Source: Opitutaceae bacterium (GTDB taxonomy: Bacteria; Verrucomicrobiota; Verrucomicrobiia; Opitutales; Opitutaceae). Taken from it: a DNA stretch of 15,522 nt. The stretch is taken from positions 1 through 15,522 of the forward strand of contig RGAX01000054.1 in the NCBI GenBank assembly GCA_009919985.1, written 5' to 3'. Below are positions 1-6,657 of the stretch, piece after piece. The position numbers and the translations under genes are program-made. The notes beneath the pieces were generated by a model. It was not told the origin of the DNA. It ran no database searches and saw only the letters and a program-made list of their open reading frames with translations. The stretch's first letter is position 1. Every line of letters begins with the position of its first letter.

Positions 1-65
1 CATGTGCGGGTTGTGGCCGGATTCGGGGATGGTCTTGATCTGGGCTTGCGGGAAATGCGCGCGCA
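1..65 (-). pseudogene. 3'-end fragment of a second alpha/beta hydrolase copy, cut by the window edge
   Basis: Bases 1-65 match 1376-1440, inside the 3' end of the intact hydrolase gene, at 61 of 65 positions and in the same orientation. Read on the minus strand they encode a peptide like hydrolase residues 227-248, including the C-terminal catalytic-histidine motif ESGHNPHM. Two of the four differences are synonymous and two change residues (Glu to Lys, Arg to Pro). Similarity stops abruptly at base 65/66, so the rest of the hydrolase is absent on the right; on the left the fragment runs out of the window. It is best read as a broken paralogue or a duplication scar beside the Fic gene. The full extent of this copy cannot be seen. 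Confidence 0.7.
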
Positions 66-143
66 GAGGTCCTGCAATGAGCCGTGCTGGCGGCGTTGAA
101 AAAGTCTCTCCGGCCCCAAGTCTTCACCTGAGAACGCTGACTC

Positions 144-176
144 ACTTGACTCATAACTTGACTTATACTTGACTAT
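144..176. repeat. Three short degenerate tandem repeats (ACTTGACT core)
   Basis: Three head-to-tail units of 12, 11 and 10 bp begin at 144, 156 and 167. All start with ACTTGACT and then lose one base per copy in the AT-rich tail. The tract is much more AT-rich than its surroundings and lies just upstream of the residual Fic start. The TTGACT cores resemble -35 boxes, but no -10 box at normal spacing follows convincingly. It could be an operator-like array or simple slippage. The rest of 66-192 holds no gene I can support. Confidence 0.6.
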
Positions 177-192
177 TAATTAGGCTTTCGTC

Positions 193-288
193 ATGGCCTA
201 CGTACCGAAATTCCGTCCATGCCTCGACCGCCATCGAGGGCAATCCGCTGACTTTGGAGCAGGTACGCGCAGTGGAAGAGGGCCGTGA
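193..288 (+). pseudogene. Detached N-terminal start of the Fic gene (frame 1)
   Basis: An ATG at 193 opens with MAYVPKF, a typical beginning of full-length Fic-family proteins. This frame runs out of Fic-like sequence after about seven codons and stops at 286-288. The neighbouring frame picks up Fic-like sequence at about 206 (RNSVHASTAIEGNPLT), the conserved segment carrying the inhibitory-helix motif that normally lies some 50 residues further on. The simplest explanation is an internal deletion with a frame change at about 203-212, which separates the original start from the rest of the gene. The family comparison is from memory; the two frames and the stop are directly visible. Confidence 0.6.
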
Positions 289-1078
289 ACCCGCCGCCTC
301 CGACCCGCGTTCACGGCGAGAGGTGGTCAACTATTTCGCCGGTTTGCGGTATGTGGAGAAAAACGCCGCCAAGAAAACTATCCGCCACGAAGACCTGTTC
401 AACCTGCACCGCATCCTCGCGGGCGAGGTCATGGATCAAGGCGAGGCCGGCCGCTATCGCAGCATCGCGGTGCGGGTGGGCAATTACCTGCCGCCAACGC
501 CGAACGAAGTATCCGGCCTGATGTTTGAACTTCTCGATTGGTGGAATAAGCGCTCCACCGGCCTATCCCCCGTGCTCAGCTCGGCCATCCTGCACTACCG
601 TTTCGAGGCCCTCCACCCCTTTGCCGACGGCAACGGCCGCACCGGCCGGGCGCTGGCGCTGTGGGAACTCTACCGGCGCGGTTTCGATACCCACCACATT
701 TTCTCGGTGGACGAATACTACTGGGAAGATCGCCCGCGCTACTACGCCGCGCTGGAGGCGGTGCGCCACGCCGGGGAAGACCTGAGCAGCTGGCTGGAAT
801 ATTGCGCCGAAGGCCTGCGCCAGACCCTCGAGCGCGTCTGGCTGCGCGTGCAGGCCTATGACCTCAAATCTTCGGAAAAAATCGTGTTGCGCCCCAAACA
901 GGAACGCCTGCTGGAACTGCTGCGCGACCACGGCACGATGGCACCAGCCGAACTCTGGAGCGCGCTCGGTGTTTCCAAACAAGGCACGCTGGATCTCCTG
1001 CGCCCCTTGATCGCGGCCGGCCTAGTGGAAAAGATCGGCACCAAAAAAACCGGGCGCTACGCCCTGCGCACCCCATGA
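254..1078 (+). CDS. Fic-domain protein (probable AMPylase), N-terminally truncated
   Basis: Fic enzymes usually transfer AMP from ATP to a hydroxyl group of a target protein. Counting from TTG 254 (274 codons), the complete active-site motif HPFADGNGRTGR lies at residues 121-132, with a substrate-flap-like segment before it at about 66-90. A winged-helix-like C-terminal domain follows at about 213-274. Full-length relatives are about 350-380 residues. The inhibitory motif S-x-x-x-E-G is encoded at 224-241, in frame but upstream of any good start; the frame is open back to a TGA at 170 with only weak start candidates (ATT 179, CTG 248, TTG 254). Any protein made from TTG 254 would therefore lack the self-inhibitory helix. 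The gene may be a pseudogene or a short, deregulated form. No antitoxin gene is visible beside it. Confidence 0.8.
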   Translation: MEQVRAVEEGREPAASDPRSRREVVNYFAGLRYVEKNAAKKTIRHEDLFNLHRILAGEVMDQGEAGRYRSIAVRVGNYLPPTPNEVSGLMFELLDWWNKRSTGLSPVLSSAILHYRFEALHPFADGNGRTGRALALWELYRRGFDTHHIFSVDEYYWEDRPRYYAALEAVRHAGEDLSSWLEYCAEGLRQTLERVWLRVQAYDLKSSEKIVLRPKQERLLELLRDHGTMAPAELWSALGVSKQGTLDLLRPLIAAGLVEKIGTKKTGRYALRTP

Positions 1079-1094
1079 ACGAATCTCGAGTCCC

Positions 1095-1187
1095 GCGCCG
1101 AGCACATCGTCCCCCGCCTAACTAGCGGCGGGTTGGGGCGTCGTCGAGACCCGTAAGTTTCTTCGCGAGCACCCTTGTGCTCGGCGC
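1095..1187. repeat. Nested inverted repeats downstream of the Fic gene
   Basis: An 11-bp arm at 1095-1105 is a perfect reverse complement of 1177-1187. Inside it, 1166-1172 (CGAGCAC) pairs perfectly with 1177-1183 around a 4-base loop. CGAGCAC also occurs at 1099-1105, so the right arm has two competing partners. A third hairpin, CCCGCC/GGCGGG, sits at 1113-1118 and 1127-1132. There is no T-run after any stem, so this is not a standard intrinsic terminator. It may be a folded 3' end or a dispersed repeat element. Apart from the coding remnant at 1190-1318, the 252-bp spacer 1079-1330 shows nothing else recognisable. Confidence 0.55.
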
Positions 1188-1189
1188 CG

Positions 1190-1318
1190 GTGACGCGGAC
1201 GAAACAGTGGGAGGGTTTGGCGGAGAAAGGATTTAGCCGGGAGCAACTCGGTCCACCAACGTTGATCAACGCAGCCTTCAACAGCTTTCAGCGTTATCTC
1301 TACGCGCAGTCGGGCTAA
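1190..1318 (+). pseudogene. Unidentified 42-codon coding remnant
   Basis: A frame opening at GTG 1190 and ending at TAA 1316-1318 encodes 42 residues of ordinary protein-like composition, including KQWEGLAEKGFSREQLGPP and then an aromatic-rich tail ending YLYAQSG. The frame extends upstream only to a TAA at 1154. It reads like the C-terminal end of a longer protein whose 5' part is gone, rather than a complete small gene. I do not recognise the family. It ends 12 bp before the stop of the convergent hydrolase gene. Its position between two hydrolase copies and beside the damaged Fic gene suggests that the whole patch is a remnant of transferred or rearranged DNA. Confidence 0.35.
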
Positions 1319-1330
1319 ATAGGCGCACGT

Positions 1331-2119
1331 TTAGCGCCTCGCCCGAACGATGCGCACGAAGGCTTCGCGGGTTTCCATGTGCGGGTTGTGGCCGGATTCG
1401 CGGATGGTCTCGATCTGTGCTTGCGGAAAATGCGCGCGCACCTGCGCTTCGTCTTCCTTTAACACGTAGCGCGATTTTCCGCCGATCACGAAGAGCGTCT
1501 CGCCGGTAAACCCTTCGTCTGAGCGCAGGGGATTTTTTTCCATCGCGGGCAACGCGGCCATCACCGCGGGTAAGTGAATCACCCAGCGCCAGCCGTTGCC
1601 GTCGGAGGTGCGCTCGAGGTTCGTCGCGATAAACTTTCGCATCGCCCAGTCGTCCACGCGGGCCTCAAAGCGGAGTTCGGCTTCGGCGCGTGATTGCAGG
1701 CTCATGAGATCGAGTTCGTTCATCGCCGCAAACTCCGCCCGATGCGCCACCCAGAAATAATCTTTCGGCGCGATATCGACGACGATCAGTCGCGCCACGC
1801 GCTCGGGATGCCGACACGCGAAGAGCATCGCCACCTTTCCGCCCATGCTGTGCCCGAGCAGCGTGACCCGCGCCAGGCCTTGCACATCGAGCCACGCGAT
1901 TACGTCTCCGGCCATCGCAGCGTAGGTCATCTCGTCATCATGCGGTGAACCGCCGTGGTTCCGCAGATCAAGGGCGAGCACGTGATACATGTCCGTGAGT
2001 TCGCGCCCAGCCGTTTGCCAATTCCGCGAAGAGCCCAAGAGGCCGTGCAGAATCACCAACGGCGGTTTCCCCGCCCCGCCAAGATCACGATGAAAGAGTG
2101 GCACCACACCCGAAACCAA
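1331..2119 (-). CDS. ybfF: Alpha/beta hydrolase, YbfF-like esterase
   Basis: This is a 262-residue serine hydrolase of the alpha/beta fold. Visible motifs are the oxyanion-hole segment HGLLGS at 25-30, the nucleophile elbow GHSMGG at 89-94 (Ser91), the acid segment VVDIAPKDY with Asp115, and the late histidine in ESGHNPH (His244). The Ser-to-Asp spacing of 24 residues and the phrases DLRNHG and DIAPxDY match the E. coli YbfF family of small acyl-ester hydrolases, whose natural substrate is unclear. There is no signal peptide, so it is cytoplasmic. The start is uncertain: TTG 2119, or GTG codons at 2107 or 2104. It diverges from mutS. A second, broken copy of its 3' end lies at 1-65. Confidence 0.88.
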   Translation of the reverse strand: MVSGVVPLFHRDLGGAGKPPLVILHGLLGSSRNWQTAGRELTDMYHVLALDLRNHGGSPHDDEMTYAAMAGDVIAWLDVQGLARVTLLGHSMGGKVAMLFACRHPERVARLIVVDIAPKDYFWVAHRAEFAAMNELDLMSLQSRAEAELRFEARVDDWAMRKFIATNLERTSDGNGWRWVIHLPAVMAALPAMEKNPLRSDEGFTGETLFVIGGKSRYVLKEDEAQVRAHFPQAQIETIRESGHNPHMETREAFVRIVRARR

Positions 2120-2201
2120 AGACGGGAATCGTTGCCGCGGGCAAGGTTCTGCTCATTTTTTCGTGTATTTCGCCGCGTTCGTGGTTTCCAATCCTCGCTC
2201 C
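2120..2201. promoter_or_regulatory. Divergent spacer between the hydrolase gene and mutS
   Basis: This 82-bp gap separates two divergently transcribed genes and so should contain promoters for both. A small palindrome, TTGCC-GCG-GGCAA, spans 2132-2144. I cannot assign -35 or -10 boxes with confidence, and there is no Shine-Dalgarno sequence before the mutS ATG. The role is inferred from gene orientation only. Confidence 0.35.
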
Positions 2202-4769
2202 ATGTCCGACGTCCCCAAGCTCACCCCGATGATGCAGCAGTACTTTGAGGTGAAGCGCGGGCTAGCCAAAGACACGTTGTTGCTCTTCCGCCTAGGCGAC
2301 TTCTTCGAGCTCTTCTTCGAGGACGCCGTGGTCGCTTCCAAGATACTTGGTCTCACGCTCACCAAGCGCCAGGACCACGCGATGGCCGGACTCCCGTCCG
2401 TCTCGCTCGACAACTACGTCACCAAGCTTCTCGCCGCGGGCAAAAAAGTCGCCATCTGCGATCAAGCCGAACCAGCCCAAGCCGGCAAACTCGTCCGTCG
2501 TCAACTCACCCGCATCCTTAGCCCCGGCACTACGCTCAACGCAGCTCAACTCGACGCCGCGCACAACCACTACCTCTGCGCCCTCGCCCACGACAGTGCC
2601 GGCCTTCACGCCGCTTGGCTGGATCTATCCACCGGCGAGTTCCGCGTCGCGACCGATGCCACGATCGCTGATCTCCTCCCCGTCTTGACCGCCCTTGATC
2701 CGGCCGAGCTGCTCGTGCCCGACGGCGCCCTCGTCCGCTGGGCCGCCGCGCCGCACGATCAAGCCGCCACCCACGCGCTCCATGCGTTTTGCCTCGGCCG
2801 CCTCACGACCGAGCTCGCCGGCTACCATTTTGAAACCGCCACGGGCGCCAAGACGGTCATGGACACGCTTGGCGTGCTCAACCTCCAGGGCTTCGGCTTC
2901 GCGCACACGCACCCCGCCCTCGGGCCCGCCGGAGCGCTCGTATACTACGCGACCGAGAATCTCTGCGCCAAACCGGAAAACCTCCGCGGCCTCCAAGAAT
3001 ACCGCAGCGCCCGTACGCTCCTGCTCGACCCGGCGACGCTCCGCAATCTCGAGATCTTCACCTCTTCGCGCGGCACCCGCGACGGCTCACTTCTCACCGC
3101 GATCAACCGCACCGTAACCGCCACGGGCGCGCGTCTTCTCGAGCGCTGGCTCGCCGCGCCCACACTGGAGCTCGGTGAGATTCATCGTCGCCAACAACTC
3201 GTCGGCGAACTCCTCGCTCAACCCACTCCGCTCGGCACATTGCGTGAACGCCTTGGCCACATCCGCGACATCCCACGCATTCTCGGCCGGCTCCAAAATC
3301 GCCTCCGCAATCCCCGCGAACTCGGCGGCATCCGCGACACGCTCCTCCAATTGCCCGAGCTACGCGCCACGCTGGCGGCCTTCGGCCCGTCGGAGGCGTT
3401 GACCGCGATCAGCGCACAACTTCAAGAACTACCGCCGCTTCGCCAGCTGCTCGTCTCCGCTCTCGCCGACGAATTACCGGCCGATTTCACCGACGGCAAT
3501 TTCATCCGCGCCGGTTACGACGCCGAACTCGACCGCCTGCGCGCGCTCACGACCGACAACAAAACCTGGCTCTCCGATCTCGAGCGCGCCGAGCAAGAAC
3601 GCACCGGCATCCGCAGCCTGAAAGTCCGCTTCACGAATAATTTTGGTTACTACATCGAAGTCACCAAGGCCAACCTCCACCTCGTCCCCGCCGACTACAT
3701 TCGTCGCCAGACCACCGTCGGCGGCGAGCGCTACGTCACCGAGGCGCTTAAGCTAAAAGAGAAGGAAATCTTTCACGCCGAGGAAAACGCCCTCGCCCGC
3801 GAACACGCTCTCTTCGCGACCCTCATCGCCGCGATTCTCGACGATTCCATCGCGCTCGCGCAAACCGCAGATGCACTCGCCGAACTCGACGTGCTCGCCG
3901 GCTGGGCCCGGCTTGCCCGCGAATGGGATTATTGCCGCCCCGTCCTGGATGAAGGCGACGTCTTAGAGATCACCGAAGGTCGCCACCCGGTCGTCGAACA
4001 AATGCTCAAGTCCGCCGATGTCGCTCTCGCGCGCGGTGCCACCTCGGCCTTCGTACCCAACGACACTTTGCTCGCCTGCGACGATGCGCAGATCGCGTTG
4101 CTCACCGGCCCCAACATGGCCGGCAAATCGACCTACATTCGCCAAGTAGCCCTCATCACGCTCATGGCCCAAGTCGGCTGCTGGGCGCCCGCGAAAATCT
4201 GCCGCGTCGGCCTCGTAGATCGCATTTTCTCCCGCGTCGGTGCCAGCGATGATCTCGCGCGCGGCAACTCGACCTTCATGGTCGAGATGAACGAGACCGC
4301 CAACATCCTCAACAACGCCACCGCGCGCTCGCTCATCATCCTCGACGAGATCGGCCGCGGCACCTCGACCTACGACGGCCTCAGCATCGCCTGGGCGGTG
4401 GTCGAACACCTCCATCGCGACCCCGAGCGCGGCCCGCGTACACTCTTTGCGACTCATTACCAAGAGCTCACGCAACTCGACAAACACCTCCCGCGCCTGC
4501 GCAACTTCTCAGTCGCGGTGAAGGAGTGGAACGACGACATCGTCTTCATGCGTCGCGTCGTGCCCGGCGCCGCGGATCGCAGCTACGGTATCCAAGTCGC
4601 CCGCCTCGCCGGCTTGCCTTTGAGTGTGATCGACCGCGCGAAAACTATCCTCGCGAAACTTGAAAGCGACGACGCCACCGTGGCTTTGCCCGCACCAACC
4701 CTGACGGCAAAACCCAAACGAAAAATCACCATCACGCCGACGGACGACTCGCAACTGAGCTTACTGTGA
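2202..4769 (+). CDS. mutS: DNA mismatch repair ATPase MutS
   Basis: MutS recognises base mismatches and small loops and starts methyl-directed or MutL-dependent repair. The 855-residue product has the usual length. The mismatch-reading motif F-x-E is at residues 34-36 (GDFFELF). The ATPase has a Walker A at 636-644 (GPNMAGKST), a Walker B at about 711-716 (LIILDE) followed by GRGTSTYDG, and the FATHYQEL H-loop. I chose ATG 2202 because the protein then begins MSDVPKLTPMMQQY, where MutS homology starts; an in-frame GTG at 2163 would add 13 residues without family likeness. The C-terminus is a short basic tail ending DDSQLSLL. No mutL is in the window. It converges on the DAHP synthase gene with a 9-bp gap. 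Confidence 0.97.
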   Translation: MSDVPKLTPMMQQYFEVKRGLAKDTLLLFRLGDFFELFFEDAVVASKILGLTLTKRQDHAMAGLPSVSLDNYVTKLLAAGKKVAICDQAEPAQAGKLVRRQLTRILSPGTTLNAAQLDAAHNHYLCALAHDSAGLHAAWLDLSTGEFRVATDATIADLLPVLTALDPAELLVPDGALVRWAAAPHDQAATHALHAFCLGRLTTELAGYHFETATGAKTVMDTLGVLNLQGFGFAHTHPALGPAGALVYYATENLCAKPENLRGLQEYRSARTLLLDPATLRNLEIFTSSRGTRDGSLLTAINRTVTATGARLLERWLAAPTLELGEIHRRQQLVGELLAQPTPLGTLRERLGHIRDIPRILGRLQNRLRNPRELGGIRDTLLQLPELRATLAAFGPSEALTAISAQLQELPPLRQLLVSALADELPADFTDGNFIRAGYDAELDRLRALTTDNKTWLSDLERAEQERTGIRSLKVRFTNNFGYYIEVTKANLHLVPADYIRRQTTVGGERYVTEALKLKEKEIFHAEENALAREHALFATLIAAILDDSIALAQTADALAELDVLAGWARLAREWDYCRPVLDEGDVLEITEGRHPVVEQMLKSADVALARGATSAFVPNDTLLACDDAQIALLTGPNMAGKSTYIRQVALITLMAQVGCWAPAKICRVGLVDRIFSRVGASDDLARGNSTFMVEMNETANILNNATARSLIILDEIGRGTSTYDGLSIAWAVVEHLHRDPERGPRTLFATHYQELTQLDKHLPRLRNFSVAVKEWNDDIVFMRRVVPGAADRSYGIQVARLAGLPLSVIDRAKTILAKLESDDATVALPAPTLTAKPKRKITITPTDDSQLSLL

Positions 4770-4778
4770 ACGGGGCTT

Positions 4779-5810
4779 TTAACAGCGGCGGAGGGCCCAG
4801 AGTTGTTTAGCCTGGGTAATCGTCTTCTTGAGCACCTCTGGCGTGAGTGCTTGTTTAGGATCATCGCCAATTCCTTTCGTCGGTTCAACATGCGCCTCAA
4901 TGCAAAGTCCATCTGCGCCATATGCGACAGCGGCAAGCGCAGCAGCCGGCACGTAACTCGCCTTGCCGACCGAGTGAGAAGGATCCACGACGACGGGCGC
5001 CCATGTTTTCTCTTTCAATAGTGGAGTGATGCTTTCGTCGGGGTGATTGCGATAGCCGTCGAGCGTGGGCGTGGTTCCGCGCGGGCAAAGAATAACGTTG
5101 GGGTTACCGAACGCCGCGATGTATTCGGCGGCCGAGATGAATTCGTTGATCGGGCCCATGTGAATACTGCGCTTGAGCAAGACCGCGGCGTCGCGCTCGC
5201 CTATCGCTTTGCCAATCGCGCGCAGGAGCGAGTAATTGAGGGCATTGCGGGCGCCGACCTGAAGCGTCGTCACGCCTGCGTCGAGCGCGAGAGCAATGTG
5301 CGCTTCTTCCATCACCTCGGTATCAACGGGCAAACCCGTGCGGCGCGAGGCCTCCATCAAAATATCCAGCGACTTAACATCGCCCTGAAATGAGTACGGA
5401 TTGGTGCGCGGCTTCCACACGCCTCCGCGCAGCGCGTTGGCCCCGGCTTCCTTCACCGCCGCCGCGGTTTCGTAGAAGTAATTTGGGTTCTTCGGATCGA
5501 TGGTGCAGGCGCCCGCAATGACGAACAGTTCCTCGCCAAGCGTGACCCCACCGATTTTGATTCGGTGGCTGGCCAAGTCAGAGCGTTTGTCCATGAGTTT
5601 GAACGGCGACTGAATGCGATCGATGCGATCAATGTACTCCAACCCCTCAATTCGGTTGATCATGAGGTCATCGCGCTCATCACCGACAATCGCGTAAATG
5701 GAACGCACCGCGCCAATGATCGGCTGTATTTTGCAGCCAAATTCCGCGACGATGGCGGTGATTTCGGCGAGTTGCTCCGGGCTGAGGCGATTGGATTTCG
5801 GCAAAATCAT
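4779..5810 (-). CDS. aroF: 3-deoxy-7-phosphoheptulonate (DAHP) synthase, AroA-beta/Thermotoga type
   Basis: The enzyme condenses phosphoenolpyruvate and erythrose 4-phosphate to DAHP, the first step of the shikimate pathway. The 343 residues comprise an N-terminal ferredoxin-like regulatory domain (about 1-70) and a TIM barrel. Active-site segments are GGVWKPRTNPYSFQG (129-143), EVMEEAH (165-171) and QVGARN (184-189). Predicted metal ligands are Cys102, His279 (DPSHS), Glu305 (EAH) and Asp316; the His-Glu-Asp spacings of 26 and 11 match the Thermotoga maritima enzyme as I recall it. The usual LCERG reads LCPRG at 241-245, and the KRGMGNT-like segment reads KRSIHMGP. The N-terminal domain suggests feedback control by an aromatic amino acid. 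The start is ATG 5810, with no clear ribosome-binding site; the gene lies 85 bp after the rluA-family gene and may share its transcript. Confidence 0.93.
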   Translation of the reverse strand: MILPKSNRLSPEQLAEITAIVAEFGCKIQPIIGAVRSIYAIVGDERDDLMINRIEGLEYIDRIDRIQSPFKLMDKRSDLASHRIKIGGVTLGEELFVIAGACTIDPKNPNYFYETAAAVKEAGANALRGGVWKPRTNPYSFQGDVKSLDILMEASRRTGLPVDTEVMEEAHIALALDAGVTTLQVGARNALNYSLLRAIGKAIGERDAAVLLKRSIHMGPINEFISAAEYIAAFGNPNVILCPRGTTPTLDGYRNHPDESITPLLKEKTWAPVVVDPSHSVGKASYVPAAALAAVAYGADGLCIEAHVEPTKGIGDDPKQALTPEVLKKTITQAKQLWALRRC

Positions 5811-5895
5811 AACGTTGAGCTAAGCAAAGAAACACAAACAACGCGTCGAGGGAAGTCTGCGGTAACATCGCATCGCCGAAACGATTAGCGACCCA

Positions 5896-6657
5896 TCAAA
5901 GGTACGCTTCGAATTCAGCCGGCAGCGGAGCCTTCGCCGCAAAATCAAACTCTTTGCCGTGCCAGGCGTAGGCGAAACTTGTCTCCAGCGAATGCAAAAA
6001 AAGTCGTTTCGTTTCCGCCTGATTGGCGAAAGCGCGATTACGCGTAAAATCGCCATACGTTTGGTCGCCGACGATCGGGAGATGACGCTTGGCGCATTGC
6101 ACTCGCAGTTGATGACTGCGCCCCGTCTGCGGTTCGAGGCGGATCAACGTGAGCTTCGGTTGCTTGCGCCCGACGCGCACGACGCTCATGCGGCTCTCTG
6201 ATGGCATGTGACCGGCGTGGGCCGCGGTACGGATCTGGCCGCCTTTTTTTTCCACGGCGAGAAGATCGCGCCAGAGTTCCACCGACTTCGCCGGCGCGCC
6301 AAAGACCAGCGCGTGATAAACTTTTCTCACCTGTTTTCGTTTAAATTGCGCCCGAATCTCCTTCGCCAATTCCTCGCTGGCGGCCACGAGCATCACTCCC
6401 GAGGTCGCCGAATCGAGCCGGTTCAACAACCAAAGTCGCCGCACGGCGCCGGCCGCATCGCGCCATTCGTAAAATTCACCATTGAGCGTATACCTCGCGT
6501 CGACCAAGGCCTTCGCTTGATCCGACGATTGGTTGGGATGCGATAACACGCCGGCGGGTTTCACGAAAGCCGCCAGACCATTCACGTCGCTCACGATACG
6601 TGTCACTTCGCGGCCGAGTGGCACGCCCGTCCAAAAACTCTCCGGCACGCCGCTCAC
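5896..6657 (-). CDS. RluA-family RNA pseudouridine synthase
   Basis: This family isomerises uridine to pseudouridine in rRNA or tRNA. In the 253-residue product the catalytic motif reads LNRLDSATSG at 78-87, with Asp82 as the expected nucleophile; the residue that is commonly His in HRLD is Asn here. Other family segments are FVKPAGVLSHP near the start, RKVYHALV, and the RNA-binding LEPQTGRSHQLRVQCA followed by IVGDQTYG. No S4 domain is present, and the length suits the short single-domain members. The specific target site cannot be read from the sequence. The start is GTG 6657, overlapping the stop of the preceding gene by 4 bp (GTGA), which implies translational coupling. Confidence 0.9.
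   Translation of the reverse strand: MSGVPESFWTGVPLGREVTRIVSDVNGLAAFVKPAGVLSHPNQSSDQAKALVDARYTLNGEFYEWRDAAGAVRRLWLLNRLDSATSGVMLVAASEELAKEIRAQFKRKQVRKVYHALVFGAPAKSVELWRDLLAVEKKGGQIRTAAHAGHMPSESRMSVVRVGRKQPKLTLIRLEPQTGRSHQLRVQCAKRHLPIVGDQTYGDFTRNRAFANQAETKRLFLHSLETSFAYAWHGKEFDFAAKAPLPAEFEAYL

Noticed and set aside
144..176. CRISPR-like repeat array
   Set aside because: The units are about 11 bp and directly adjacent, with no spacers and no cas genes.
1166..1183. Intrinsic terminator after the Fic gene
   Set aside because: The stem is perfect, but no T-rich run follows and it lies nearly 90 bp past the stop codon.
66..1330. Fic toxin-antitoxin pair
   Set aside because: No small antitoxin frame with a recognisable inhibitory motif or DNA-binding fold precedes or follows the Fic gene; its own inhibitory motif was originally part of the same protein.
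2163..2201. Upstream GTG as the start of mutS
   Set aside because: It adds 13 residues without MutS likeness; ATG 2202 begins directly at the conserved N-terminus.
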